Shown: positions 40,092-49,969, counted from the stretch's first letter. The stretch is DNA of 64,000 nt from CAYWOS01 sp964459985 (GCA_964459985.1 CAYWOS010000001.1:62001-126000); one strand, 5' to 3'. Program-made: numbers and translations. The notes: generated from the letters alone by a model not told the origin.

Positions 40092-42352
40092 ATCTGAACG
40101 AATTGAATCCCATGCAGCGACAGGCCGCCGAAGCGCTCGACGGGCCGGTGCTGATCCTGGCGGGCGCGGGAAGCGGGAAAACGCGAACGCTGACTTATCG
40201 GATCGCCAATCTGATCGAGAACGGCGTCCGTCCGTACCATATTCTGGCGCTCACCTTTACCAACAAGGCGGCGCGCGAAATGCGCGAGCGCGTCGAGGCG
40301 CTCGTGGGCGCGCAGACGGCGGATATGTGGCTGGGCACGTTCCATTCGATATGCGTCCGCATTCTCCGCCGCGATATCGAAAAGCTCGGCTACCAGCGCT
40401 CTTTCACGATCTACGACGACGACGATCAGACGCGCGTCGTGAAGGAATCGCTTCGTATCCTCAACATCGACGATAAATCGCTGCCGCCGCGCGAGATCAA
40501 GGCGGTGATTTCGGACGCCAAGAATAAAATGATGACGCCCGACGAATGGTTCCGCAAATCCGGGCGCGATTTTCGTTCGCAGCAGATTCACGACGTGTTC
40601 AATCTGTACGAGCAGCGCCTTCGCGCCGCCAACGCGCTCGATTTTGACGATTTGCTGCTCCGCGCGCTGCAATTGTTCGTCGATCATCCGCCCGTACTTG
40701 ATTTCTACCGCGATCGCTTCCGTTATGTGCTGGTCGACGAGTATCAGGACACCAATGCCGTCCAGTACGAATTGATCCGTTTGATCACGCAGCAGCATCG
40801 CAACCTTTGCGTCGTGGGCGACGACGATCAGTCGATCTACGGCTGGCGCGGCGCCGACATCCGCAACATCCTCGAATTCGAGCAGGATTTCCCCGACGCC
40901 AAGGTCATCAAGCTTGAACAAAACTACCGCTCGGACGGCAATATTCTGGACGCAGCCAACCAGGTGATCGCCCACAATGTCGGGCGCAAGGAAAAGGCGC
41001 TGTGGACGGAGGCGGACGCCGGCGCGCTGATCAAGCTCTACAGCGCGGGCGACGAACGCGAGGAGGCGGCGTGGATCTGCGAGCAGATCCGCCGTCTGCG
41101 TGAAAACGACAACGTGCCGTATAGCGAAACGGCGGTTTTGTACCGCGTCCACGCCCAGAGCCGCGTCATCGAGGAAATGTTCATGCGCGCCGGCATCCCG
41201 TATCGCGTGTACGGCGGGACCCGCTTCTACGACCGCCGCGAGATCCGCGACGTGCTCGCGTACCTGCGCCTCGTCGTCAATCCGGCGGACGACGTGTCGC
41301 TCGCGCGCATCATCAACGTACCCAAGCGCAATATCGGAGAATCGACGCTCGCGCTTTTGCGAGAGGCGGCGCGCGAGCAGGAAATCCCCCTGTTCTCCGC
41401 CGTCGTCATGCCGCCGGATACGCTGTCCTCGCGTCCGCGCAAATGCATCGGCGACTTCGCGCAGCTCATGACCGATATGATGGCGCGCAAGGACGCGATG
41501 GGATTGACGGCGTATGTCGAGTACATGCTCGAACAGACGGGGCTCAAGGCGCAGTTTGAGTACGACGTCAGCGAGGAAGGCAAAACGCGGCACGAAAACC
41601 TGATGGAATTCATCGGCGCGGCGCGCGAGTTCGAGGAGAAATCCTCCGAAAAATCGCTCGAGGCGTTCCTTGAAAACGTCGCGCTGGTTACCGATATGGA
41701 CAGGCAGGAAGACGCCGCGCAGTTTGTCACGCTGATGACGCTGCACAGCGCCAAGGGTCTTGAATACGACGCCGTGTTCCTTGCCGGACTCGAGGAAGGC
41801 ATTTTCCCGAGCCTGCGCAATCTGACCGACGAGAAGCGCATGGAAGAGGAGCGCAGGCTGTGCTACGTCGGCATTACGCGCGCGCGCAAGCGCCTCTATC
41901 TCTCCTACGCGCGCAGAAGAATGCTCTTCAACCAGATCACGCACAACGCGCCCTCCTGTTTCATCAAGGAAATTCCGCCGCGTCTCGTCAGCGACGAATG
42001 GACGGAGGAACGCCGCAAATCCTTCGCGCCCGAGAACCATCCCGTGCGCGAGCAGCCGCGCCGCAGCGACGCCGCGCGCGTGATCAGTTTCGGCCCGCCC
42101 GGCATGAATCAGGGCGCGCTTCAGATCCCGGGCGTGAAAAAGGGCTTCGTCGAATCGCCGGCGCGCGCCGTCAGCGCCGCCGCCAAGCTGTTCTCGCCCG
42201 GCGACCGCGTGCTGCACCGCAAGTTTGGCGAAGGGACGGTCGAGGAAATCATCGGCGAGGGCGCCGACACCCGCATCTCGATCTCGTTTACCGCCTACGG
42301 CGTCAAGGTCTTCGCGCTCGCCATCGCGCCGATCATCAAAATCGAGGAATAG
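40088..42352 (+). CDS. pcrA: ATP-dependent 3'-5' DNA helicase PcrA/UvrD
   Basis: A 754-residue superfamily 1 helicase, normal length. Motif I is AGAGSGKTRTL near residue 30, motif Ia ALTFTNKAAREM, motif II LVDEYQDTN near residue 217, motif III VVGDDDQSIYGWRGAD, motif IV LEQNYRSDG, motif V LMTLHSAKGLEYD, and motif VI VGITRARKRLYLSYA. The C-terminal tail ends in a Tudor-like segment (GDRVLHRKFGEGTVEEI) that in Bacillus PcrA binds RNA polymerase. The start MNLNELNPMQRQA was chosen for family alignment and the ATGA overlap with yerC. LigA follows after 3 bases. Confidence 0.95.
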   Translation: MNLNELNPMQRQAAEALDGPVLILAGAGSGKTRTLTYRIANLIENGVRPYHILALTFTNKAAREMRERVEALVGAQTADMWLGTFHSICVRILRRDIEKLGYQRSFTIYDDDDQTRVVKESLRILNIDDKSLPPREIKAVISDAKNKMMTPDEWFRKSGRDFRSQQIHDVFNLYEQRLRAANALDFDDLLLRALQLFVDHPPVLDFYRDRFRYVLVDEYQDTNAVQYELIRLITQQHRNLCVVGDDDQSIYGWRGADIRNILEFEQDFPDAKVIKLEQNYRSDGNILDAANQVIAHNVGRKEKALWTEADAGALIKLYSAGDEREEAAWICEQIRRLRENDNVPYSETAVLYRVHAQSRVIEEMFMRAGIPYRVYGGTRFYDRREIRDVLAYLRLVVNPADDVSLARIINVPKRNIGESTLALLREAAREQEIPLFSAVVMPPDTLSSRPRKCIGDFAQLMTDMMARKDAMGLTAYVEYMLEQTGLKAQFEYDVSEEGKTRHENLMEFIGAAREFEEKSSEKSLEAFLENVALVTDMDRQEDAAQFVTLMTLHSAKGLEYDAVFLAGLEEGIFPSLRNLTDEKRMEEERRLCYVGITRARKRLYLSYARRRMLFNQITHNAPSCFIKEIPPRLVSDEWTEERRKSFAPENHPVREQPRRSDAARVISFGPPGMNQGALQIPGVKKGFVESPARAVSAAAKLFSPGDRVLHRKFGEGTVEEIIGEGADTRISISFTAYGVKVFALAIAPIIKIEE

Positions 42353-42355
42353 CGT

Positions 42356-44329
42356 ATGGACAATGCCGAAAGAATGCGCGCGCTGGTCAATCGTTTGAAC
42401 GAGACGGCGCACGCCTATTATGTTCTCGACAATCCGCTCATATCGGACGCCGAATGGGACAAGCTGTACGATCAGCTTCTTCATCTGGAGCGGGAGACGG
42501 GCGTCGTGCTGCCCGATTCGCCCTCGCTTCGCGTCGGCGGCGAACCGCTCAAGGCGTTCCCCTCGCATCGGCATGTCTCGCGGCTGTGGAGCATGGACAA
42601 GGCGCAAAGCGTGGGCGAATTGCGCGCGTGGTTCGATCGCGTCGGGAAGCTCGCCGCGCAGGCGGGCGATCTGCCGACGCCCGAATACGCCGTCGAGTAC
42701 AAATTTGACGGCCTGACCATCAACCTGACCTACGACCGCGGCATTCTCGTCCATGCCGCTACGCGCGGCAACGGGATCGTCGGTGAGGAAATCCTCGCGC
42801 AGGCGCGGACGGTCCGCGGCGTGCCGCTATCCATCCCGTATCAGGGCTTTATCGAAGTGCAGGGCGAATGCATCATGCGCCTGTCGGCGCTCGCGGCCTA
42901 TAACAAAACGGCGGACGAACCGCTCAAGAACGCGCGCAACGCCGCCGCCGGCGCGCTGCGCAATCTCGATCCGCAGGTGACGGCGTCGCGCAGGCTGTCG
43001 GCGTTCTTCTATCAGATCGGTACCATCGATCATCCGCCGTACGATGATCTGGCGGGAATGCTCGCCTTCATGACGGCGCAGGGCTTCGCCGTCAGCCCGT
43101 ACTGCGGGGCGGCGAAGAGCGAGGAGGACGTGCTCCGCCTGATCGCCGATATCGAGGCAAAGCGCGATACCCTTGATTTCCTGATTGACGGCGCGGTGAT
43201 CAAAATCACGAACAGCCGCATCCGCGACGCGCTCGGTTATACCGATAAATTCCCGCGCTGGGCAATCGCCTACAAATTCGTCGCCGAGGAAAATACCGCG
43301 ACGCTTGAGCGCGTCACATGGGAGCTTGGCAGGACGGGCAAGCTGACGCCGCTCGCGCATTTGTCGCCCGTCGATTTCGCCGGTGTGACGGTCAGCAAGG
43401 CGACGCTCAACAACATGGGCGATATCCGCCGCAAAAACCTCGCGCTGGGGCGGCGGGTGTGGGTACGGCGCTCCAACGACGTCATTCCAGAGATCACCGG
43501 CTGCGTCGACGACGGCGCCGTGGGCGACGATATCCTTCCGCCGTCCGTCTGTCCCGTCTGCGGCGGCGAGTTGACCGAACGCGGCGCCAACCTGTACTGC
43601 ATGAACCGCGCTTCCTGCCGCGCGCAGGCCGTCATGCGGCTCAAGCATTTCGCCTCGCGCGACGCGATGGATATCGAGTCGTTCTCGGAAAAAACGGCGG
43701 GGCAGCTCTACGATCAGATGAACGTCCGCGACGCCGCCGATCTGTACCGTCTCAAGGCCGGCGATCTGATCCCGCTTGAAGGGTTTCAGGAGAAACGCGC
43801 GCAAAACTTGATTGCCGCGCTCGATAAAAGCCGCGACTGCGCGCTCGACGCCTTTCTGTACGCGCTGGGCATCCCGAACATCGGCAGGCGCACGGCGCGC
43901 GATCTGGCGTCCCGCTTCGGCACGCTGGACGCCGCCCGCCGGGCGACATACGACGATCTGATCGCCATCGACGAGATCGGCGACATTGTGGCGAACTCGG
44001 TGGTCGATTTCTTTTCCTTCCCGGAAAACGAGCGGATGATCGATCGCCTGCTGGACGCCGGCGTCCGGCCGCGCGAGCAGGCGGCGGCCAAGCGCGAAGG
44101 CGCGCTGACGGGCAAAACGATCGTGCCGACAGGCAAGCTCCCCACGCTGACGCGCGGCGACGCCGAAAAGCTGATCACCGAAAACGGCGGCGTTTTCGGC
44201 ACGTCCGTCAGCAAGAAAACCGATTATGTTCTGGCCGGCGAGGACGCCGGAAGCAAGCTTGACAAGGCACGCGCGCTGGGCATCCCCGTGATCGGAGAAG
44301 ACGAATTCCTGCGCATGATCGGGCGATAA
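42356..44329 (+). CDS. ligA: NAD-dependent DNA ligase LigA
   Basis: A 657-residue ligase, typical length. The adenylated lysine is K116 in VEYKFDGL. The site is more often KIDG, so KFDG is a mild variant. The nucleotidyltransferase core continues to about residue 315, followed by the OB fold, a four-cysteine zinc finger (CPVCGG, then CMNRASC), helix-hairpin-helix repeats (LGIPNIGRRTARDLA) and a BRCT domain (residues 580-657). The pcrA-ligA pairing is common in Firmicutes. GAATAGCGT precedes the start and is a weak site, so translational coupling to pcrA is likely. Confidence 0.95.
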   Translation: MDNAERMRALVNRLNETAHAYYVLDNPLISDAEWDKLYDQLLHLERETGVVLPDSPSLRVGGEPLKAFPSHRHVSRLWSMDKAQSVGELRAWFDRVGKLAAQAGDLPTPEYAVEYKFDGLTINLTYDRGILVHAATRGNGIVGEEILAQARTVRGVPLSIPYQGFIEVQGECIMRLSALAAYNKTADEPLKNARNAAAGALRNLDPQVTASRRLSAFFYQIGTIDHPPYDDLAGMLAFMTAQGFAVSPYCGAAKSEEDVLRLIADIEAKRDTLDFLIDGAVIKITNSRIRDALGYTDKFPRWAIAYKFVAEENTATLERVTWELGRTGKLTPLAHLSPVDFAGVTVSKATLNNMGDIRRKNLALGRRVWVRRSNDVIPEITGCVDDGAVGDDILPPSVCPVCGGELTERGANLYCMNRASCRAQAVMRLKHFASRDAMDIESFSEKTAGQLYDQMNVRDAADLYRLKAGDLIPLEGFQEKRAQNLIAALDKSRDCALDAFLYALGIPNIGRRTARDLASRFGTLDAARRATYDDLIAIDEIGDIVANSVVDFFSFPENERMIDRLLDAGVRPREQAAAKREGALTGKTIVPTGKLPTLTRGDAEKLITENGGVFGTSVSKKTDYVLAGEDAGSKLDKARALGIPVIGEDEFLRMIGR

Positions 44330-44334
44330 ACAGG

Positions 44335-44363
44335 TTTTGCCGCATCTGGTATTATCGGCAAAA
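44335..44363. terminator. Inverted repeat after ligA
   Basis: Arms TTTTGCCG and CGGCAAAA separated by 13 bases. There is no further T-run, so termination efficiency is uncertain. Confidence 0.5.
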
Positions 44364-44367
44364 ACGC

Positions 44368-44395
44368 TTGACAGTCACCGTGATGACCGTATAAT
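44368..44395 (+). promoter_or_regulatory. Promoter of the unknown gene and rluA-like gene
   Basis: TTGACA (44368-44373), 16-bp spacer, TATAAT (44390-44395). The leader to the start is about 125 nt. Confidence 0.8.
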
Positions 44396-44527
44396 AAACA
44401 GAGTGACCGTTATTCGGTTGCGGCGGCCGCCGACGCGTCGGCGCGCAAAGATCAAATGACGAATCCACGGACGGCTTCGTCCGGCGGACGCTTTCGGGCC
44501 GCGCCCGGGGCGGGGAGGAACGCGGGC

Positions 44528-45562
44528 GTGTTGAGAATGCACACGGTTTCGGATGAGCGCTGGTGCGACAAGACCATGAGCGTGCTCAAGGAGCAGCAGA
44601 GGGAGGCGTGTCAGGAGCGGCTTTCGCAGTGGCCGCAAAAAAGCGTGTTCGCATCGCTGTGCGACGACGAGTATCAGGACATTTTTTCTCGTTCTTATGA
44701 CGCGCAGGAGAATCGCTTGGCGCCATCGCGCGAAGCGCTCTGCGAACGCTTGCTCGCGCGCGCGCCGATCGAGGCGATGTATCTTTCGCCGGCCGAGGAC
44801 GCGCTCTGCAAACGTATGCTGATCTCGCCCGATCACGCCGCGACGTGCTGCTGGGAGGATATCAGCGCGGCGGAAGCGCTGGTCAAGCGGCTGTGGTGCG
44901 TCCTTAAAATCAACGACGACGACGCTGTGATATCGCTTGTCGACGAGATCCGCGATCCGATTATGGAGGGAATGCTCTCGGAGGCGTATCCGTCCGCGCG
45001 CGACGCGCTGTTTGCCTTTGACGCCACGCTGCACGGGCTTTTGTACTTATCCGGCTTCCTGTACGCCGAGGTGCCGAAAAAGCATTTTGCGGCCGAGCAT
45101 ATGTCTGCGCTCGGCGATCTCGCCGACAGCGTGATCACGCGCTATCTGCGCGCGGGGTTTGACTACACGCAGAGCGTGGGCGGCGAGATTCTGCTGGTGC
45201 ATCCCGGGCTTGCCGAGCCCGAGAGACTGTTCCGCTCGCTCAACGGTATTCAGGTGCCCGAATCGCATCTGACGCGGGAAATGATGCTGGGCGGCATGAA
45301 CGGCATACTGCCCGAGGAAGTCGCCTCCGCCGAGGCGATGCGCGGCGCGCTGTGCGGCGCGGTGCGGCCCGAGTGCGACGAGGACGAAACGCTCGAGGAT
45401 CTGCGGATGATGGCAAAGCAGGGCGCGTCCTGTGCGGAAATGCGCGAGGTGCTCGAATCGACGCTGTGCGTGCTGCCTACGCCGAGAATGCTCGCGTCGC
45501 TGAAGCAGCTGCACATGCAGGCGGTCCGATGGATCGGGGTTCCGTCGGCGGTGCTGAACTGA
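44528..45562 (+). CDS. Unknown soluble protein upstream of the pseudouridine synthase
   Basis: A protein of about 344 residues that I do not recognise. It has no signal peptide or membrane helix, is acidic, and appears mostly alpha-helical with many leucine/glutamate-rich helices (EALCERLLARAPIEAMYLS, AEALVKRLWCVLK). It contains ten cysteines, several spaced singly, without a clear metal motif. Start choice is open: GTG 44528, TTG 44531 or ATG 44537 all follow GGAGGAA (44514-44520). The upstream open frame from 44456 lies in the leader. Its TGA overlaps the next start (TGATG), so the two are translationally coupled. Confidence 0.65.
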   Translation: MLRMHTVSDERWCDKTMSVLKEQQREACQERLSQWPQKSVFASLCDDEYQDIFSRSYDAQENRLAPSREALCERLLARAPIEAMYLSPAEDALCKRMLISPDHAATCCWEDISAAEALVKRLWCVLKINDDDAVISLVDEIRDPIMEGMLSEAYPSARDALFAFDATLHGLLYLSGFLYAEVPKKHFAAEHMSALGDLADSVITRYLRAGFDYTQSVGGEILLVHPGLAEPERLFRSLNGIQVPESHLTREMMLGGMNGILPEEVASAEAMRGALCGAVRPECDEDETLEDLRMMAKQGASCAEMREVLESTLCVLPTPRMLASLKQLHMQAVRWIGVPSAVLN

Positions 45563-46413
45563 TGCGCGTGTACGGCTGCGCGATCCCGACGGACGCCGCG
45601 CCGGCGACGGTCGCGGCGTGGCTGACGCGCGCGATGCCGCTGATCCCGCAGCATGTCCTGCGCGGGGCGTTTGAAAAGCGCGACGTCAAAATGAACGGCG
45701 TTCGCGTCCGCCGCGACGAGCCCGTGATCCCGGGCGCCGTGATCGAGGTGTACACCGCGTTCGAGGCGGGCGTGCCCGTTGTGTACGAGGACGAAAGGAT
45801 TCTTTTGATCGATAAGCCGGCGGGCTTGAGCGCCCAGGACGACGGGCGCGGCGGCATGACGGCGGTCGGCGTTTTAACGGATCGCGCGGCGGGCGCATAT
45901 CAGCCGCGCCTTTGCCACAGGCTGGACAACCAGACGAGCGGCCTGATGCTGCTGGCCAAGGACGACGAAGCGGAAGGTCTGCTGTTGACCGCTTTCCGGG
46001 AGCGAACGCTTGATAAGCGCTATATCGCGCTGGTGCGCGGCGAAATGCGCCCGCCGTCCGATCTGCGCGAGGCGTATCTCGTCAAGGACGCCGAAAACGC
46101 GCGCGTGCGCGTCGTGTCGCATCCGACGCCCGATGCCCGGCCCATCGCCACGCGGTACGAAACGCTGTCCTTTGCCGACGGCGTTTCGCGCGTCGAGGTA
46201 ACGCTTTTAACCGGACGGACGCATCAGATCCGCGCGCACATGGCGTACCTGTCCCATCCCGTTCTGGGCGACGACGTGTACGGCGACCGCGCGTTCAACC
46301 GCCGCCTGAAAGCGCCGCGCCTCATGCTCTGCGCCGTGCGATTGACGCTGTATGTCGGCGGATCGCTCCGATATCTCGACGGCAGAACCTTTGAAATCGC
46401 CGCGCCGTTTTAA
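45562..46413 (+). CDS. RluA-family pseudouridine synthase
   Basis: A 283-residue RluA/RluD-type enzyme that isomerises uridine in rRNA or tRNA. The catalytic aspartate is D122 in HRLDNQTSGLML. An S4-like N-terminal domain (residues 15-65, HVLRGAFEKRDVKMNGVRV) precedes the catalytic core. Further motifs are LLIDKPAGLSAQ and LLTGRTHQIRAHM. The ATG at 45562 overlaps the previous stop. An upstream ATG in the same frame lies inside the unknown gene. The precise RNA target cannot be assigned. Confidence 0.9.
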   Translation: MRVYGCAIPTDAAPATVAAWLTRAMPLIPQHVLRGAFEKRDVKMNGVRVRRDEPVIPGAVIEVYTAFEAGVPVVYEDERILLIDKPAGLSAQDDGRGGMTAVGVLTDRAAGAYQPRLCHRLDNQTSGLMLLAKDDEAEGLLLTAFRERTLDKRYIALVRGEMRPPSDLREAYLVKDAENARVRVVSHPTPDARPIATRYETLSFADGVSRVEVTLLTGRTHQIRAHMAYLSHPVLGDDVYGDRAFNRRLKAPRLMLCAVRLTLYVGGSLRYLDGRTFEIAAPF

Positions 46414-46414
46414 C

Positions 46415-46454
46415 GAAAAACCGGACCGCCGACAGCCTCGGCGATCCGGTTTTC
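46415..46454. terminator. Bidirectional terminator between convergent genes
   Basis: CCGGA-cc-GCCGA and TCGGC-ga-TCCGG arms, flanked by an A-run (46416-46420) and a T-run (46450-46453). It can end transcription from both sides. Confidence 0.88.
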
Positions 46455-46469
46455 TGAATCGAAACCCGT

Positions 46470-47621
46470 TTATTTAAGGAATACGGACATCATGTATCCC
46501 GTCATGCCGTTATACTGCACCTTGCTCCATTCGTCGCCCGGCGCGAGGAGGGTGACGGCCGCGCCGGAATACACGCGCGTATAGATCGTGCCGGACGTTT
46601 TGCTCGGCGCCGAGCGAAGATTGACGAAGGTGGAGCCGTTCTGCACCGTTTTCGTCGGCACGGAAGGCAGCCCGTGGAGCGTCAGGTACGAGGTCATCAT
46701 ATAGCCGATGTTGCCCGAAGCGCTGCCGTAGACCTTGCACCATTCCGCGCCCTGCGAGACGACCTCCATGCGGATGCCGTTGCCGTACTGCGCGATAATG
46801 CGCGCCGAGGTCGAGGGCTGCTCGCGCAGGTTCAGCTTTTGCGATGATCCCGGGTTTTTCACCACGGCGTATCCCTTGGTAGACGGCGGGTTCGCCGGGG
46901 TCGTGCCGCCGCCCGAGGCGGTCAGATACTTGGACATCATAAAGCCCGATATGCCGTCGATCGTGACCTGCCAGAAGGTGTTGCCCTTGAGCAATACATG
47001 GACCGCCCGGCCGTTTGTAAAGCTGCCGCTGACGCTCGCGGAGGCGCTGGGCGCCGAGCGCAGGTTGAGCGGGCCGCCGTTCGACGTGCGGATGACCGCC
47101 GTTCCCTCGCTCCCGCCGCCGCTGACGCGCACGTACTCGCTGCGGAAGTAGCCCAATACGCCGTTGACGTTCACGTAATACCAGCCGTCGGCGGAGGAGA
47201 GAATAGTAAACGCCGTGCCGTTATAATAGATGCCGAGCACGGGCGCGGAATAGCTCGGATACTGGCGCAGATTCAAAAACTGCGTCGAAATCGGATTGTT
47301 GACCACGCCGGTGTTGCCCGCGCCGCCCGTACTGCCGATTTTCAGGTAATTCTTGCTCATATACCCGTACAGGCCGCTCGAAACGATCTGCACATAATAG
47401 AAATTGCCCTCCGCGCCCAATACGCGCACCCAGTCGCCGCTGAACGCGCGCCCGAGCCACGTCGAGCCGGACGACGGCCCCTGCCGGAGATTAAGATAGG
47501 ATGTGTTGCTGACGACGGCATACTGCTCGGCGCCGGCGAGCGCCAGACCGGGAACGCTGACGCAGAGCATTGCCAGCGCCAGCGACAGGGCGATTATCGC
47601 GCGTGTGAGTTTCCTTTTCAT
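46470..47621 (-). CDS. Secreted protein with five SH3 domains
   Basis: A 383-residue exported protein. Residues 1-29 are a signal peptide. Five bacterial SH3_3 repeats of about 63 residues follow, each with a LNLRxxPS-type strand near its start and a GYMxSxYL-type end (the repeats begin near residues 33, 108, 175, 250 and 322). No catalytic domain is present, so it probably binds peptidoglycan or surface polymers. The start ATG follows GGAGGAGGG. It shares a bidirectional terminator with the pseudouridine synthase gene. Confidence 0.88.
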   Translation of the reverse strand: MKRKLTRAIIALSLALAMLCVSVPGLALAGAEQYAVVSNTSYLNLRQGPSSGSTWLGRAFSGDWVRVLGAEGNFYYVQIVSSGLYGYMSKNYLKIGSTGGAGNTGVVNNPISTQFLNLRQYPSYSAPVLGIYYNGTAFTILSSADGWYYVNVNGVLGYFRSEYVRVSGGGSEGTAVIRTSNGGPLNLRSAPSASASVSGSFTNGRAVHVLLKGNTFWQVTIDGISGFMMSKYLTASGGGTTPANPPSTKGYAVVKNPGSSQKLNLREQPSTSARIIAQYGNGIRMEVVSQGAEWCKVYGSASGNIGYMMTSYLTLHGLPSVPTKTVQNGSTFVNLRSAPSKTSGTIYTRVYSGAAVTLLAPGDEWSKVQYNGMTGYMMSVFLK

Positions 47622-47688
47622 CGCGGACCCTCCTCCATGATCGGTACGGTATAGAAACGAGCGGGCGCGCCGCTCCGTTCCCGGCGTC

Positions 47689-48798
47689 TCATAAAAAATG
47701 CAGCAGCACGGCGTTTTGAACGTCCATGCCGCGCCGCGTCAGGCGCAGAAAACCGTTTTTGCGCTCCAGCAGCCCCTGATCGATCGGCGTCTGCGCCTGC
47801 TTGCCGTACACGTCGCTGAACGCAACGCCGTGCATCCGCTCAAACGCTTCCTCCGACAGTCCTTTCGTCATCCTTAAGCCCAGCATAACGCTTTCAAACC
47901 GCGCGTCCGATTCGCTCAAGCGCGTGACCTCGGGCGAATCGAAGGCGAGATAACGCTCGATAACCGGCGGATTGCGATATCGCGTTCCGCCGAGAAAACC
48001 GCACGCCGCCGCGCCGATCCCCAAGTACTCGCGACGCTTCCAGCAATCGACGTTGTGACGGCATTCGCGCCCGGGCTGCGCGAAATTGCTGATCTCATAC
48101 TGCGAAAACCCGCGCGTTTCAAGGAATTCGCGCGCCGCTTCGTACATGTCGCGTTCAAGGTCTTCCGCCGGAAGCGTCCACGCGCCCGATTGAACGCGCG
48201 CCTGCATCGGCGTGCCGTCCTCGACGATCAAACCGTAGCAGGAAATATGCGTCGGCGCGAGCGCGACGGCACGCTCCAGCGTTTCGGCGACGTCCGTCAG
48301 CGTTTGAAAGGGAAGACCGAGCATCAGATCAAGATTGATGTTGTCAATGCCCGCCGCGCGCGCCGCGGAAACCGCTTCGGTCACATCCCGCCACGTATGG
48401 ATGCGCCCGAGCCGCTTGAGCAGCGGCGTTTGCGCCGCCTGCGCGCCGATCGAAAGGCGGTTGACGCCGCGCTTGACGATCGTATCGAGGAATTCGGCCG
48501 TCACCGCGCCGGGATTGACCTCGCAGGTGAACTCGGCGTCGCCGGAAAAGCGGTACGCCCCGGCGATCGCCCGAAGCAGCCTGTCGATCATGGGCGGCGG
48601 CAGCGTCGAAGGCGTTCCGCCGCCGATGTACGCCGTGTCGATCACATAATCGCCGCGCCGCGCGTCAATTTCGCGCAGTACCCGTTCAACATACGCGCCT
48701 ATCAGCGAGTTTTTGCCGGCATACGAGGGGAAATCGCAGTACGCGCATTTGCTCCTGCAAAAGGGAATGTGCAGATACAGTCCGATATGGCGCGTCAC
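47689..48798 (-). CDS. hemW: HemW-like radical SAM protein
   Basis: A 369-residue HemW/HemN-like radical SAM protein. The iron-sulfur cluster cysteines are C14, C18 and C21 in CRSKCAYC, followed by the TAYIGGGTPSTL SAM-binding glycines and the C-terminal HemN_C domain. The absence of the extra N-terminal part of true HemN, and the family start, point to HemW, a heme chaperone or heme-trafficking factor, and not to coproporphyrinogen oxidase. Its start overlaps the DUF5711-like gene by 4 bases. Confidence 0.88.
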   Translation of the reverse strand: MTRHIGLYLHIPFCRSKCAYCDFPSYAGKNSLIGAYVERVLREIDARRGDYVIDTAYIGGGTPSTLPPPMIDRLLRAIAGAYRFSGDAEFTCEVNPGAVTAEFLDTIVKRGVNRLSIGAQAAQTPLLKRLGRIHTWRDVTEAVSAARAAGIDNINLDLMLGLPFQTLTDVAETLERAVALAPTHISCYGLIVEDGTPMQARVQSGAWTLPAEDLERDMYEAAREFLETRGFSQYEISNFAQPGRECRHNVDCWKRREYLGIGAAACGFLGGTRYRNPPVIERYLAFDSPEVTRLSESDARFESVMLGLRMTKGLSEEAFERMHGVAFSDVYGKQAQTPIDQGLLERKNGFLRLTRRGMDVQNAVLLHFL

Positions 48799-49901
48799 GG
48801 CAGCGTGACGGCGCAGATTTCGCCGTTGCAGCTCAACAGCGCCACGCCGCCCGACAGCATGCCGATGTAGCCCGTCACCTCGGCGCTCATGGGCATCGCC
48901 ATCGCGGTGAAGCGCTTTCCGTTGATATCAGCGCGATACACGCTGTCGGAAGAAAACGCGTAAATACGGTTGTTGTACATCGCCGCGCCGACGCATGCGC
49001 CGGGCAGCGTATAGCGGTAGTCGAGCCGTCCGCTCAACAGCCTCAATTCCGTGAGCGCGCCCGCTTCGGTCGCCTGCCTGCTCGGCGCGAACAAAAGGTT
49101 CATCGTGCTCCCGCGTATCGACGAATCGATCATCTGCCAGCCGTACACCAGCGTCGCGTCGTCGGACTGCGTGCAGCGATAGTCATATTGCCTTAACTGC
49201 CGCGTGTCGATCACGTGCAGATTGGTGCCCGAGTAGAGAACGGCATACGCGATGTTTTCGCCGAGCGTGGTTTCGCCGGTATACATCTGCGTCTGCGCGA
49301 CGCGGAAGGTCTGCATGATGATATTGGGGACGGTGCCGAAAACGTCCAGAGAGGTCGTCCACAGGTACTCGCCGTTGCCGAAAAACCCGATGTCCATCAT
49401 CAGCATGTCTTCATACGCGCCCGTCTCGCTGTCCACCGTAATACCGTCGTGGTTCTTGACGATGAGCGAGGGGCTGATATCCTTGCCCAGCGCGGCGGCG
49501 ACATACTGGCGGCCGGCGCGGGCGAACTGGATCACGTCGGAAAGGTTCTCGTTATAGGTCGCCCGGCCGTTTCGGTCAATGATGAAAAGCTGGCTTTCAA
49601 CCCACGCCGCGATGATGTTGTCCGAGGCGTGAAAGCCGGCGTTCGCGCCGAGCGGGTAATTCCATTTCTCGTTGCCGTTGGCGTTCAGGCAATACAGCGT
49701 GGTGCCGTCGTAATACAGGATGCTGTCGCCAAAGGGCGTGACATCCTGCGACTCGATGCAGCGCAGCTTGACATAATTAATCCGCCGCGTACCGCCGCCG
49801 AACGCGCCGAGCGCCGCCAGAATAACGATCAACACCACAACGGCCGCCGCGACGAGGATCAGCAGGCGCCGCTTTTTTTCCATCGGTTGCACAAACTGCA
49901 T
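48795..49901 (-). CDS. DUF5711-like membrane-anchored beta-propeller
   Basis: A 368-residue protein with a short cytoplasmic basic N-terminus (MEKKRR), a single membrane helix (about residues 13-35), and an external domain of repeated short strands typical of a beta-propeller. Repeats include GDSILYYDGTTLYCLNANGNEKW and NRIYAFSSDSVYRADINGKRF. This is the DUF5711 pattern of Clostridia, of unknown function. The ATG at 49899-49901 has AAGGCAGG upstream. A TTG six codons earlier is the alternative. It forms an operon with hemW. Confidence 0.75.
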   Translation of the reverse strand: MQFVQPMEKKRRLLILVAAAVVVLIVILAALGAFGGGTRRINYVKLRCIESQDVTPFGDSILYYDGTTLYCLNANGNEKWNYPLGANAGFHASDNIIAAWVESQLFIIDRNGRATYNENLSDVIQFARAGRQYVAAALGKDISPSLIVKNHDGITVDSETGAYEDMLMMDIGFFGNGEYLWTTSLDVFGTVPNIIMQTFRVAQTQMYTGETTLGENIAYAVLYSGTNLHVIDTRQLRQYDYRCTQSDDATLVYGWQMIDSSIRGSTMNLLFAPSRQATEAGALTELRLLSGRLDYRYTLPGACVGAAMYNNRIYAFSSDSVYRADINGKRFTAMAMPMSAEVTGYIGMLSGGVALLSCNGEICAVTLP

Positions 49902-49940
49902 ACAATGACCTGCCTTCAATGCGATCGGGACTGAACCTGT

Positions 49941-49969
49941 ATTATACTATGATTCGCGCGTTCCGTCAA
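49941..49969 (-). promoter_or_regulatory. Promoter of the DUF5711-hemW operon
   Basis: Minus strand TTGACG (49969-49964), 17-bp spacer, TATAAT (49946-49941). It overlaps the last codons of the SNF2 gene. Confidence 0.82.

Noticed and set aside
40043..42754. 903-residue minus-strand open frame
   Set aside because: Antisense shadow of pcrA and the start of ligA; long antisense frames are expected in GC-rich DNA.
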